The notes under the pieces are model-generated. The model saw only the letters and a list, made by a program, of their open reading frames with translations. It was not told the origin of the DNA and did no database searches. 64,000 nucleotides of DNA from Mesorhabditis belari (Eukaryota > Nematoda > Chromadorea > Rhabditida > Rhabditidae): NCBI GenBank assembly GCA_958450365.1, contig CAUEEP010000938.1, forward strand, positions 992,001-1,056,000, written 5' to 3'. Positions 1-10,600 of this stretch are shown piece after piece. Both the position numbers and the translations under genes were made by a program. How positions within the stretch are numbered: the stretch's first letter is position 1; every line of letters begins with the position of its first letter.

Positions 1-89
1 TTCTTTCACCTCTAAGTCCAGCTCTAAGTCCAGCTCTTTCAGCTCTAAGTCCAGCTCTAAGTTCAGCTTCGGCTACAATTCTATTTTGA

Positions 90-697
90 CTTCTTCAATC
101 TCCATCAGCATCTTTCTGTTCCCAAAGAAGAGCTATTGTAGTCTAAATTCTTTCCTTCATTCTCCATCATTCTCCTTCATTCTCCATCATTCTCCTTCAT
201 TCTCCATCATTCTCCTTCATTCTCCATCATTCTCAAATTCTCAGAGATCTCTTAATTAGAACATTTCCCCATTTTTCTGATGGGATACACTTTTTGGTAG
301 AGAAAGAAAAGACAAAAAACAAGACGAGCCCCACCCAAAACCTGAGACTGAGACTGAGAAGGAGAAGGGTAAAGAAAGGTTTGAAGGCTTTGAGAGGGGC
401 TCAGGTTGTGTGTTAGTCATCGAAGAGTGGAAACGAGTTCTCTTCTCCATTTTCCCCTTTCCCCAATCCTTGTAACGCCTCCACCCATTTCCCATCTCAA
501 AGCCTTGATGTTTTATCCCCCGATCCTCCACCGTTTCGAGTTTTCTAAGCCTCATCTGCACATCGTTTTCCAAGCCATATTTTCGATTACAAACCAGTAT
601 ATCTGAATTTAAGAAATTCTATTTAATTTTATTATATAAAAAGATTGACTGCTTCAATCTCCATCAGCATCTTTCTGTTCCCAAAGAAGAGCTATTG
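90..697. repeat. Direct repeat pair (about 92-142 and 647-697)
   Basis: Both copies contain CTTCAATCTCCATCAGCATC, then TTTCTGTTCCCAAAGAAGAG and CTATTGTA. About 50 bp, nearly identical, 555 bp apart. Function unknown. Confidence 0.7.
155..237. repeat. 20-bp tandem repeat TCTCCATCATTCTCCTTCAT
   Basis: About four units in tandem, non-coding. Confidence 0.85.
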
Positions 698-824
698 TAA
701 AATTCTATTTGACTATTTTATTAGACTCAGAAAGTCTTTTCGTTTCTTTTCCTACTTCTCCGTTTTTAGCTCTGCCTGAGCCTAAGCCTTTGGGGCTAAT
801 TTTTGCTCAAATTTGATTATTTTT

Positions 825-980
825 TTTTGCTACACTTGAGCCTGGAGTGCCTAAAATTTTAATCATTTTTAAAAGAAAATTGAATTTGTCAGAGCATTTA
901 ATTAAATGAAATCAATCAGAATGATATCATTTGCTTACAATACCATTTTTTTTGTTACACTTGAGCCTGGAGTGCCTAGT
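825..980. repeat. Short direct repeat TACACTTGAGCCTGGAGTGC
   Basis: Two copies, at about 832 and 956, each preceded by a T run. The right one is followed by a further TATCTATACACTAGT duplication. Confidence 0.65.
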
Positions 981-1047
981 TGTCTTTATCTATACACTAG
1001 TTATCTTTATCTATACACTAGTTGCCTTTATCTATACAATCACCAGG

Positions 1048-1440
1048 TAAACTAAAGTGTGTTCCTCGCGAGTAAGTAATTACTCGAGTAAAATTTGCAT
1101 GAGTAACCTTTACTCGATTAATCAGCGTCTTTGGTCGAGTAAACTGCGAGGAATCCTCTTTACACGTCGAGTAAATTGAATATCTTTACATTTGAAGGGG
1201 AATTTGTGGGGTAGGCTAGTTTCCGCAACTTTTTTTTGCGCAACTGGGTCGTTTGTGCAACTCGCTATAACTTTTTTCCAAGTCAGCTAATCTTTATGAT
1301 TTTGGTTTCGCTCGTGATTTTTGCGCCAATTTTTTTGCAATAATTTTCGCTAAAAGTATGATAATTTTTTTTTACGATAATTCCTAAGCGTACGTTTTTA
1401 AAGAAGCCATTACTCGCGAGGGAAACACTTTAAAGTTAAC
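1048..1440. mobile_element. Foldback-like element of about 390 bp
   Basis: Ends AACTAAAGTGTGTTCCTCGCGAGTAA and complement ...TTACTCGCGAGGGAAACACTTTAAAGTT form a terminal inverted repeat of about 28 bp. Inside are several TACTCGA motifs and a piece of the GGGGTAGGCTA repeat family seen at 28508. Non-coding. Confidence 0.55.
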
Positions 1441-1559
1441 TATTGGCTAAAACTTTCTGTTCAACTTGACATTCGATGACATTTATCCGTGCCTTTCCCT
1501 TTTCAACCCAATCCCAAATAACACTTTTGAGTACAAACAGAAATCCCTGAATCTCGTTT

Positions 1560-1735
<176 letters not shown>

Positions 1736-2141
1736 CAAACCCATAACTTTTTTTGATTCATCTATCCATGTTCCCCGGCTTCCAAAAGTAAACACAAAAG
1801 TTTCAACTAGAAAACTTTTTTGATTCAATTTGAGTTTTCTTAAGGAAAACTTTAAAATTTAAAATTTAATTTTAAAGAATGTAGAGAATGGGTTTCGTTG
1901 AGAAAACGAAACGTTGAGAAAAAAGAAAACGTTGACTATGAAGCCTTTTCAACTCATTTAGCACATCAGTACCAAGCTTTAGCATTAGGATCTCATGAAA
2001 TTTTTTGAGTTTTAGATCGAGCTTACAATCTTAGCTTTACAGCCTACAATTGTTACTAGCTTGCATGGCAATTCTTGTATGAGGATTAGTGCTAGTATAT
2101 CGTTGTGCTATTTAAAATAAAAATTAAAAAAGTCGAGATAG

Positions 2142-2227
2142 TCCTGACGGTACGGGGGTTCGAACCCGGATGGTCTGGTCGAGTCGGGCGGTGATCGACA
2201 AACGCGCTCTCAACTGCACCACGATCA
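2142..2227 (-). repeat. tRNA-derived sequence (box A and box B), possible SINE
   Basis: Reverse strand has GTGGTGCAGTTGAGAGCGCG (box A type) and GGGTTCGAACCCC (box B type) about 45 nt apart, followed by a T6 run. Pairing outside the T arm is poor. Confidence 0.45.
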
Positions 2228-2743
2228 GAAAGGCCGTGCGGGCAGAAAAACCCGCTGTTAACCTGGATGGAAGGGTTCATTGAAGAGTTGGCGCTAGTTG
2301 GCTGAATGGATCCCGTTCACTCGATTTCCCCTCCTCCCACCTCATTCCAAGCCCATAACCGGTATTCAGTCAGTCAAAAAGAGAAAAAGAGAAAGCGATT
2401 CACGTTGAGAGTTGTCTGTGTGAGTACTGAGTAAAGGGGACGCTTGGTTGTCGATATAATGCAAAAATCGGCGACTTTTCTCTTCTCTTTCATTCATTCC
2501 TCGCGAAAATTTTACTCTCACTTTTTTTTCGCTCTTTTTTCCCCCAATCACCCTACAATTTAGCTTTCAATCGTTTATTCACAGAATCGCTTTTCATTTT
2601 TGTCTTTTTCAACTCACAGCTGTACTCAAATGTACGCGTTTGCTTGGATGGGACAGCTGGGTGATTTTTTTTGTGTCTAAAACTCTAGGAAAAGATTGTT
2701 GCTCGTTTTCTAAAACGTGTCAACTTTCGCTAGAAAAAAAAAG

Positions 2744-2804
2744 AATTACCCCAGCTTTGTCTCTAGAGTAGAAAAAACTACTCTAGAGACAAAGCTGGGT
2801 AATT
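2744..2804. repeat. 61-bp hairpin with 27-bp arms
   Basis: AATTACCC(C)AGCTTTGTCTC TAGAGTAG and its complement are separated by six bases; one extra C in the left arm is the only defect. No T run or promoter is evident, so a terminator or small RNA role is not shown. It may be a tiny MITE. Confidence 0.8.
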
Positions 2805-2849
2805 GAATCGGCACACAAAAAAAAAGCACTATGGAATAAAGAATTTGTT

Positions 2850-2985
2850 GATGACCCCCTTCCAAAAAACTAAACAATTTGCAACTTTCCCTCTCAACTC
2901 CAATCCTATTTTTGAATTTTCTGATGACCCCCTTCCAAACCTAAGCAATTTGCAACTTTCCCTCTCAACTCCAATCCCATCATTT
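2850..2985. repeat. Two tandem copies of a 73-bp unit
   Basis: GATGACCCCCTTCCAAA, then CAATTTGCAACTTTCCCTCT, repeated at 2850 and 2923. Open on the + strand but without any gene context. Confidence 0.75.
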
Positions 2986-3556
2986 CCCCAATTCTTCATT
3001 TTTTCCCTTTTACTCACTCTTTTTTTTTTAATGGATCGTTTAGTCGGTCACTTCACAGGGAATCTCCATTCGCTCAACTTTTCTTGAATAAAATTTATTG
3101 CAATTCTTTATGATTTTTAGTTTTTAAGGCTCTTGGCTTAAGGACAAGAATGGCTGGGATTTGAAGTGAACAAGTCAAATGAATAAGTCAAATGAATAGA
3201 GCCAAGAACCAGGCCCTGATCTGGCAGTCGTAAAGTACTTGGGCTAGAGAAAAGTCAGGCTAGCTGGCTTTTGGCTGGCTGGAACTGGCACAAAGCCAGA
3301 TAATGTTAGGTCTGGGTTTGACTTTGACTTTAATCGGACTTTGCTTACAAGGTCAGTTCTTATTAGGCTATTTTATTCAGACTATGAAACTTTATTGTGA
3401 ACAAAAAAAAGGATTTTCCAAACTATGAAATAATTTCTATCTTTATCAAAATTGCCAAGAAGTGAAATTCCAAGAGTAATAGGCGAAGGTTGAAAGAAAA
3501 TCAATTTTCTGATTTCTTTTGGTGATTAGATATGTTCCTAAACGGTAATTAGAAAG

Positions 3557-3695
3557 CTTTTCTATTAGAGTTTAATTCTATTAAAGTTTAATTCTATTAA
3601 AGTTTAATTCTATTAGAATTCAATTCTATTAAAGTTCAATTCTATTAGAGTTTAATTCTATTAGTATTCAATTCTATTAGAGTTCAGCTCAGTTC
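3557..3695. repeat. AT-rich array of ATTCTATTAAAGTTTA-type units
   Basis: About nine degenerate 16-18 bp units. Confidence 0.8.
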
Positions 3696-4143
3696 AATTC
3701 AATTCTAAACCTTGGTACTATTCGTATAAACGATATTATTTTAATATCTAGATTTTACCTAACCTTTTCTTTTGCTTAAGTTTCTATTTACATGACTGTC
3801 TCCAAGTGACTCATAAGGAGAATTTAAAAAAGACAAAAAAAGAAAGAAAAGAAAGAAAAGAAAGAAAAGAAAGAAAAGGAAATATTTGTGAGTGTTCACT
3901 TTTCCGATTCTTATCCATTTCCATTTCTTTTTCCATTCATTCCCACTCATTTTTTCACAATCAAATCTATGAGTAAGTAGCGAAAAATTTCTAAAAATTC
4001 AACGAAAATCGTTTGACTCATAACTTTTATTAATTCAAAATCATAAGAAATAAATTGAAATAGAGAAATTTGAAATAAAAATTGAATAGAAATAATAAGT
4101 GAATTTGTCTTTTAGATTGTCTTTTAGATTTGTTTATCAGTTA

Positions 4144-4429
4144 CCGTATTTGTTCGAATAGAAGACCGGGTAAAGAGTATGATCGCGTACTCCTGCGTAG
4201 CAGCCCTTTTTAAAATTTCTTTTCTGCATAAAAGCAGCTTTCAATGAAGTGCTATAGAGCTGGAAAATGACTCAAAAATCTGTTAGCTCATGTGGTATTT
4301 TTGAGTTATTTTCCAGCTCTATAGCACTTCATTGAAAGCTTTTATGCAGAAAAGAAATTTTAAAAAGGGCTGCTACGCAGGAGTACGCGATCATACTCTT
4401 TACCCGGTCTTCTATTCGAACAAATACGG
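4144..4429. mobile_element. 286-bp foldback MITE, copy 1, TA target duplication
   Basis: Nearly the whole element is a palindrome: arms start CCGTATTTGTTCGAATAGAA and run about 130 bp to GGAAAATGACTCAAAAAT, with a short asymmetric loop CTGTTAGCTCATGTGGTA. TA flanks both ends (4142-4143, 4430-4431). No protein is encoded; open frames in the arms are accidental. A second copy lies at 21426. Confidence 0.85.
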
Positions 4430-5190
4430 TATGATATTTTCCACTAGAGCCTCTCCTCCCCAGAGTTTTGAGAGAGTCCAATGGTCTCGAAACCTTTAAA
4501 TTATCTGTAGATGATCTTGAGCTTGATCTTGAAGCTCTCGTGGATCCTTGACGTTATCTGTGCTACCCATATATTACATAGATTATATCGTGTTGCTTTT
4601 TATCGGCCCTTTTCATGTTTATGTGTATGAATTCATGTGTTTTAATCTTAAATCTAGCGCACTTTATCTCAGGTCCTGAATAAAGTATCTACATATAAAT
4701 TGTTTCAGTTAAATGAATGCCAGATAGAAATCAGAGAGATATTTGTATTTATATTCTATTTTTATTTGTAAAAAACCGTTTTTATTTGGCAATAGCTTTG
4801 CCGATAAGTCTACTTTGATCGATTTTTGCTCTAGAAGTTGGTTGAGCTTTTCAGCTTTTCAGCCTTTCAACCTTTCAGCTTTTCCCTCATCGTCCTCCAA
4901 TCGAGAGAAATGGGTGGTGGGCGGATGGGAAAAAAGTGAGGAAAAAGTTGAAGGGGAATCCCTCGTGTCCACAGATTAGACCATTCCCTCCCCGTCCTCG
5001 GCTGCCTCGAAGAATTGCTCCTTCACTTGTGGCTCCACCCCTGCCTGCTTAACACCCGAAAAACCGTGGCTTTCTTGCAACTGCAACGTTATTCTATGCA
5101 ACCTTTTTCTTTTCGACAATTACTCATTAGATAGTATCTAATGTTTTCTATTTTAAAGCTTTGATCTGAGCTTTGATGTGTCCTCTAACC

Positions 5191-5475
5191 CTTGCCTTGC
5201 CTTGTCTTGCCTTGCCTTGCCTTGCCTTGCATTGCCTTGCCTTGCATTGCCTTGCCTTGTCTTGCCTTGTCTTGCCTTGCCTTGCCTTGTCTTGCCTTGC
5301 CTTGCCTTGCCTTGCCTTGCCTTGCCTTGCCTTGCCTCTTGCCTTGCCTTGTCTTGCCTTGCCTTGCCTTGCCTTGCCTTGCCTTGCCTTGCCTTGCCTT
5401 GCCTTGCCTTGCCTTGTCTTGCCTTGTCTTGCCTTGCCTTGCCTTGTCTTGCCTTGCCTTGCCTTGCCTTGCTTT
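5191..5475. repeat. (CCTTG)n pentanucleotide array
   Basis: About 57 units with TCTTG and ATTG variants. Open in three + frames as Leu-Ala-Cys-Pro repeats, which are not proteins. Confidence 0.95.
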
Positions 5476-5890
5476 ACCTGGCTTGTCTAGTCCTCTAATA
5501 ACAATCTCTGTTATCTATTTTCTAGATTAAATCTTAGCAATCACCCTATTTACGCCTTCAGTTCAGGTTCGATTCCAGTTTTGCCCTCTTTCCGATCATG
5601 TGATATAATTTATTCCACTGCGGGGGAATGAGTGAGCAAAAATTGTGTGCAAACAATCAAATTTTAGAGAAGGGGAGGGGAAAGGGGCAGCGAGCGGATT
5701 ACTGTGCCTTTCCCTCACCAAGAGACCCACTTTCTCCCCGCCAAATTCCCCATTCTATCATCAGCATTTAGAAGACTTTTATTTCAAAAAGCACTATGGA
5801 TTTTTGATATTGAATGAGCTTTATCCTCTGACATCTATCATGTTAGCCGAAAAGCGCTTAAGAGCAGGTTTTTCTAGGAGGCGATTGTTG

Positions 5891-6000
5891 TCCCCATGGC
5901 GCAGTCGAGAGTCTACAGTCTACAGCTTGTCTACAGTCTACAGCTTGTCTACAGCTCGCACGCTCGGCCCACACGGTCCGGGTTCAACCCCGCATAGTCC
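5891..6000 (+). repeat. tRNA-derived sequence with internal CTACAG duplication
   Basis: Box A-like TGGCGCAGTCGAGAG and box B-like GGGTTCAACCCCG are separated by about 70 nt because GTCTACAGTCTACAGCTT is repeated in between. This rules out a working tRNA. Confidence 0.45.
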
Positions 6001-6398
6001 TCGAACTTTTTCTTTATTTAAGTTGATAAAGCACAAGTGTTGTGTGCCTGTGTGTGGATGGGCAATGAGGGGGCATTCATAAGAATGGAGGGGAAAGAGA
6101 AAAGAATGGAGGGGGCCGATAAATCCATGAATACCTGGGCATTGTTGTGTATCTCTTTTACCATTTCTCTTTCCTTTTTGCACTTCTCCGATTCGTATTC
6201 CCTGTACATGCTCATACAGAAGGGGGGAATGGGGGGGGAAAGAGTTGACGAGAAAGAGCACAAATACCCTTCTTCCCTCCCATTTCTGTCGCTTTTTCAC
6301 AAATTTTCTCGAATTTCTCACTTTTTCTCTTCTTTTTCTTCAAAGTTTGTTCTGAATTTTACTTTTTTTTCCTTTTCCTTTACCTAGTCCAGTCCAAA

Positions 6399-6650
6399 TG
6401 TCTGAGTAACTTTCCATAGACTTTGGTAACTTCGTAACTTATTTTTGACTCTTGTATTTAAATAAACTTGATTTCAACTGCTCTAAGGAATCAGTACTTA
6501 ATTTTAAATACTAATAATCTAATAATAATGTCTGAGTAACTTTCCCTAGACTTTGGTAACTTATTTTTGACTCTTGTATTTAAATAAACTTGATTTTAAT
6601 TGCTCTAAGGAATCAGCACTTAATTTTAAATACTAATAATATACTAATCT
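6399..6650. repeat. Two tandem copies of a unit of about 130 bp
   Basis: AATGTCTGAGTAACTTTCC at 6397 and 6528, followed by shared GACTCTTGTATTTAAATAAA and GCTCTAAGGAATCAG. The left copy has an extra TTCGTAACT-type insertion. Confidence 0.8.
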
Positions 6651-6819
6651 AGTTTTATTGAATGTAAATCTTGTTTTGTTTTAATCAGTTTATGTAAAGC
6701 TAAGCATTCGAGTTTTGATTTCCGATACCATCAGAATTGCTATTGCCTTGCCAACAAGTTGTTTTTGATTTACAAAAGAGAATAATAAGATTGGAAAGGT
6801 AAAAACTGAAAAAAACAAG

Positions 6820-6897
6820 GTGCAGGATTCGAACTCGCGACTCGCGCCGCTTGATCGCCTTGTAACGCAGCAACTTACCATTCGACCACCGAGCACT
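6820..6897 (-). repeat. tRNA-derived sequence, possible Val(TAC)-like
   Basis: Reverse strand: TCGGTGGTCGAATGGTAAGT, a loop GTTACAA (anticodon TAC if read as a tRNA) and GAGTTCGAATCC. Acceptor pairing is lost. A T run follows. Confidence 0.4.
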
Positions 6898-7021
6898 ATT
6901 GGTGGCCAGCTTAAACTCGCGTTATGAAGCCCACCCAAAAATTTCTGTCCTAATTTCCTTTGCTGAAACTTTGGAAAAAATGTATTTGTAACGAATTCTC
7001 ATCGCATCGGTTTTCGCAAAA

Positions 7022-7426
7022 GCCCACCACCTGGCACAATGGAAAGAGTACTTCGCTGAAAACAGTACTTGCATACTTAACTGAATATCAATTGCGATTT
7101 CTTATGATTTTCTATTTTTCCTCAATCATCTTTTTCATTCCTTTTTTTTCCACATTTTCCCCCAGCAAATAAACAATTCTTATCATTAGATCGTTAACCG
7201 TTTCCCCCCAAATTTTAGCACTTTCTCCAAGCAAATCTTTTCAGAAAACTTTGCTTTAACTTTGCTTTAACTTAAAAAAGCAAAGGAGCAAAGCAAATTT
7301 TAAAAAAATGCTAAATCATTAATTTTGCTTGTTTACCCGATTTGTCCACCGCAAACGCCCACCGCCTGGCACAATAGAAAGAATACTCTGCTGAAAACAG
7401 TATTGCATACTTAACTGAATATCAAT
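7022..7426. repeat. Direct repeat pair of about 70 bp (7022-7094 and 7357-7426)
   Basis: Both copies contain TGGCACAAT(G/A)GAAAGA, CTGAAAACAGTA and GCATACTTAACTGAATATCA with scattered differences. The first part looks box A-like and CTGAAAA resembles a Phe anticodon loop, so these may be old tRNA-derived copies. Confidence 0.6.
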
Positions 7427-7637
7427 GCTTGTTTACTCGATTTGTCCTTAGATTTTAGAGATTTCGAGAAAACCTGTCTTTTGAACTTTTGTTTTTCATT
7501 TGTTTTTCATTTGTTTTTCTTTTCTTTTTCATTAACTCAATATCTTTTCTTTGTTATTAGTTTATAAATTGAGTTATTTTATTTTATTTTGCGAAATTTT
7601 CAGAACTTGGTACCCAGCTGAGGAAAGAAAGAAGAAA

Positions 7638-10600
7638 ATGTCGAAAGAATCGGGTTCCGAGTACGAGATTAGCTATCGTTCAACGATTCAGGTCAGTAAT
7701 TTGAAGATCTTTTTTCATCATTCACAATTTAATTACTAATTTATAAATAAATAGTATTATATTGATTATATTGATCAGGCGGTGGTGGAGGTACAGTACT
7801 GGACAATGAAATATGATATTTGAAAAAGATCGTCACTTTGCGCGTCTGTAACTCCCTTGTCTTTACCGTATTTCTAAATATTAATATTACCATTGTGTAG
7901 CCCTTGAAAAGAGCTTTCAGACAAATGTATAACACTAATAGTTTAAACTCAAAGACAAGGGAGTTACAGACGCGCGAAAGTGACGATTTTTTTTCAAATA
8001 TGATATTTCATTGTCCAGTACTGTATCTAGAAACCTATCTTATTTCTTTATACCATAGAAAGAATAGAAAATAAGGAAAATTTGATTGGGAATTTGATTG
8101 GGAATTTGGTTTGGTTTGGTTTGGCTTGGTCGGAATTTTGATTGGAAAAAAAAGATCAAACTTATTCAGATTATGATTCGTTTAAAAAGCTATTATATTT
8201 CGTTAATATTAGAAATATTATTTATTTGTTACAATTCTAAATCTAAATCTAAAAATCTATTGAAATCAATTCAGCCAAGAACCGCCGTGCGTACACAATC
8301 GCGTCAATCAGGCAACTATGTCTCAGGAGGAACAGGCGGTGGTGGAGGTATCTAGAAACCTATTTTATTTCTTTAAAACTCCAAGAATTCATTGATATAT
8401 TTATTGATATATTTATTGATATATTCATTGATGTACTTCTAAACCTATAAAAGAAGTATATTAATTCAATAGCTCACAGCTCAGCTCATAGCTCAGCTCA
8501 TAGCTCAATAGCTCATCCAGAAAATCGCTTATTGTAAGCGCTACTTTTAAGCGACTTTCTAAAAGGTGACAGATTCTGATACTTCATTCTACTGTATTTC
8601 TTTGAATAACTCACCTACCGATCTGAATAATCTCATTGTAACTTCTACAAAAGCTGATTAAAATAACTTGCTTTCTTCTCACTTCCCATGCTCACTCAAA
8701 ACTGATCAATAACCCTGTTCCCAGTGCTCTTCTCCTCCATTCCCTCTCTCAATTCTCCCCATTTCCATCTCTGAATGACCTTGTCTTTCCCTTTTTGCAC
8801 TTTTTATAAAAAAACCAGCAACAATTTGTGTCTCTATTTGTTGTAGAGCTTGCTGCTTTCGAATTTTTCTCTACAAACAAAGTTATACAGCCAGGAAATG
8901 AGGTCAGAGCAAAAGATAAGGTTTCTTCAATAAAACAAGTCGAGCTGATCAGGTGAATTGGAGGAGAATGAGTCAGTGCTGAGTGAGAAAGCTCGCAGAA
9001 AGCTTATCGTAGCTTATCGTAGCTTATCGTAAATAAGTTCAAACTAGATCTAGAAAATATTTCTGTCTGTATTATTTAGAAAATATTTCTGTCTAACAGT
9101 CAATCGATCGTTTCCGACTTTTAATTTCACTGAATCGGGGGTGCGTGATCGAACATGGAAAAGGCTGAAAAGGCTAATTGTCAACACGAAGATCATTCAA
9201 TAGACAGAAAGAAAAGAGGAAAAGAGGAAAAGAAAATGGACTCACTCATACATTTCCCATCGTCACTTCAAAAAAGGAAAAAAAACGAGTCCCGACTTTT
9301 CTTTTCTTCAATGATTGCTGTCTCATTGAAATTCAAAGGAAATGAGTCATTTACAAATCAAAAAAAAGTCTTACAGTCTTAAATTTTCAAAAGCTAGCTC
9401 CAGGCCTAACTTTTGGACTTTATGAAGCTTGCAACAAAGCTTGCAACAAAGCCTAATACAATTCGGCTATGCTATCACTACAATTCGGCACAAGTACAAT
9501 TCGGTACAATCCTAGTACAATTCGGCTATGCTATCCAAAGTACAGCCTAGTGCACAATCTGCGATTCAGATTCCAGATATAGGTATTTATCCAGACAGTA
9601 ACTCTCAAGATCTTCAGAAAAAATTAGCAATATTTCTAGATTAACTTCAAATCTTATAGATTAGAGATTAAATTAAAATCCCTAAACTCTCTTTTTCCTC
9701 TTGAACTCAATTCTTTCAATTCTTTCTATTCTTTCAATTCTTTCAAAATTGTCCCTTTCCCTTTTTGATAGTTCATAAAATGGATTGATTCACTGTGATT
9801 CCTCTTGCAAAAAAAAAGCTTATTGTTGTTTGGAGAAAGGGGAAAAATGTTTCGATCAAACAGACAGGAAATCGCTTTTGATGTGAGTGTATAGATAGAC
9901 TTGTATCGATTTGACTATTTCAAAAAAAGACAATGAAACCCTGGTGGAATTACTACTCGAAATATGCGGAGAAGTTGGATAAAGGTTTGGATTAAGCTGG
10001 TTTCTGTTTTTTCAATCTCAACTCTTCATTTCCTTCATTTCCCCTGGTGTTCGTCTCCAGTTTTGATCAGTCTGAGAGTCTTGATTCATCTCATCATTGA
10101 GATTTCTGATTGAGTATCTTTTTGTAAGAAAGGAAAAGAAGAAGAAGAAGAAGAAGAAGAAGAAGGAGAAGAAGAAGAAGGAGAAGAAGAAGAAGAACAT
10201 GAAGACAAGTCGCACGCAAGAATAAACAAACAGAGAAAAGGAATTGGAAAGTAAGAGGAGGAAAGTGGAAAGCGGCAGCAGAGGAAAAAAAAACGTTGTG
10301 TTTATCGACGTGAATTTCAAGCCTCAAGACTAAGAAGAGACCCGCCGCTAAGACCCTATTATGTGCTAAACAGATTTTCCCAAATTTTCTTGAGCTTCTT
10401 TGGTGATATTCTGATCAACGATCAATTTGCGAGGGAAATGGAGGGACTCCATCGAACGAGTTCAGGTAGGAATCGATTGGGAAATCATATTATTACAGAA
10501 TCACAACAGATTACGGTAAAGAAGACATAGAATGAATATTATATTATCACAAAAAGTGACAGTGCATCAAATGGCGCGCGTTTTCTATCGTTTGTCGTTT

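Noticed and set aside
2744..2804. Spliced-leader RNA gene because of AATTACCCAGCTTTG-like sequence
   Set aside because: Only a loose resemblance to the nematode SL1 leader, and the stretch is a simple palindrome without Sm site or downstream stem.
5173..5530. Three overlapping Leu-Ala-Cys-Pro frames
   Set aside because: A pentanucleotide repeat has no stop in three frames; no splice or start context.
9847..9882. Possible ifb-1 first exon [12 protein letters not shown]
   Set aside because: Good GTGAGT donor but phase 0, which does not fit the common exon.
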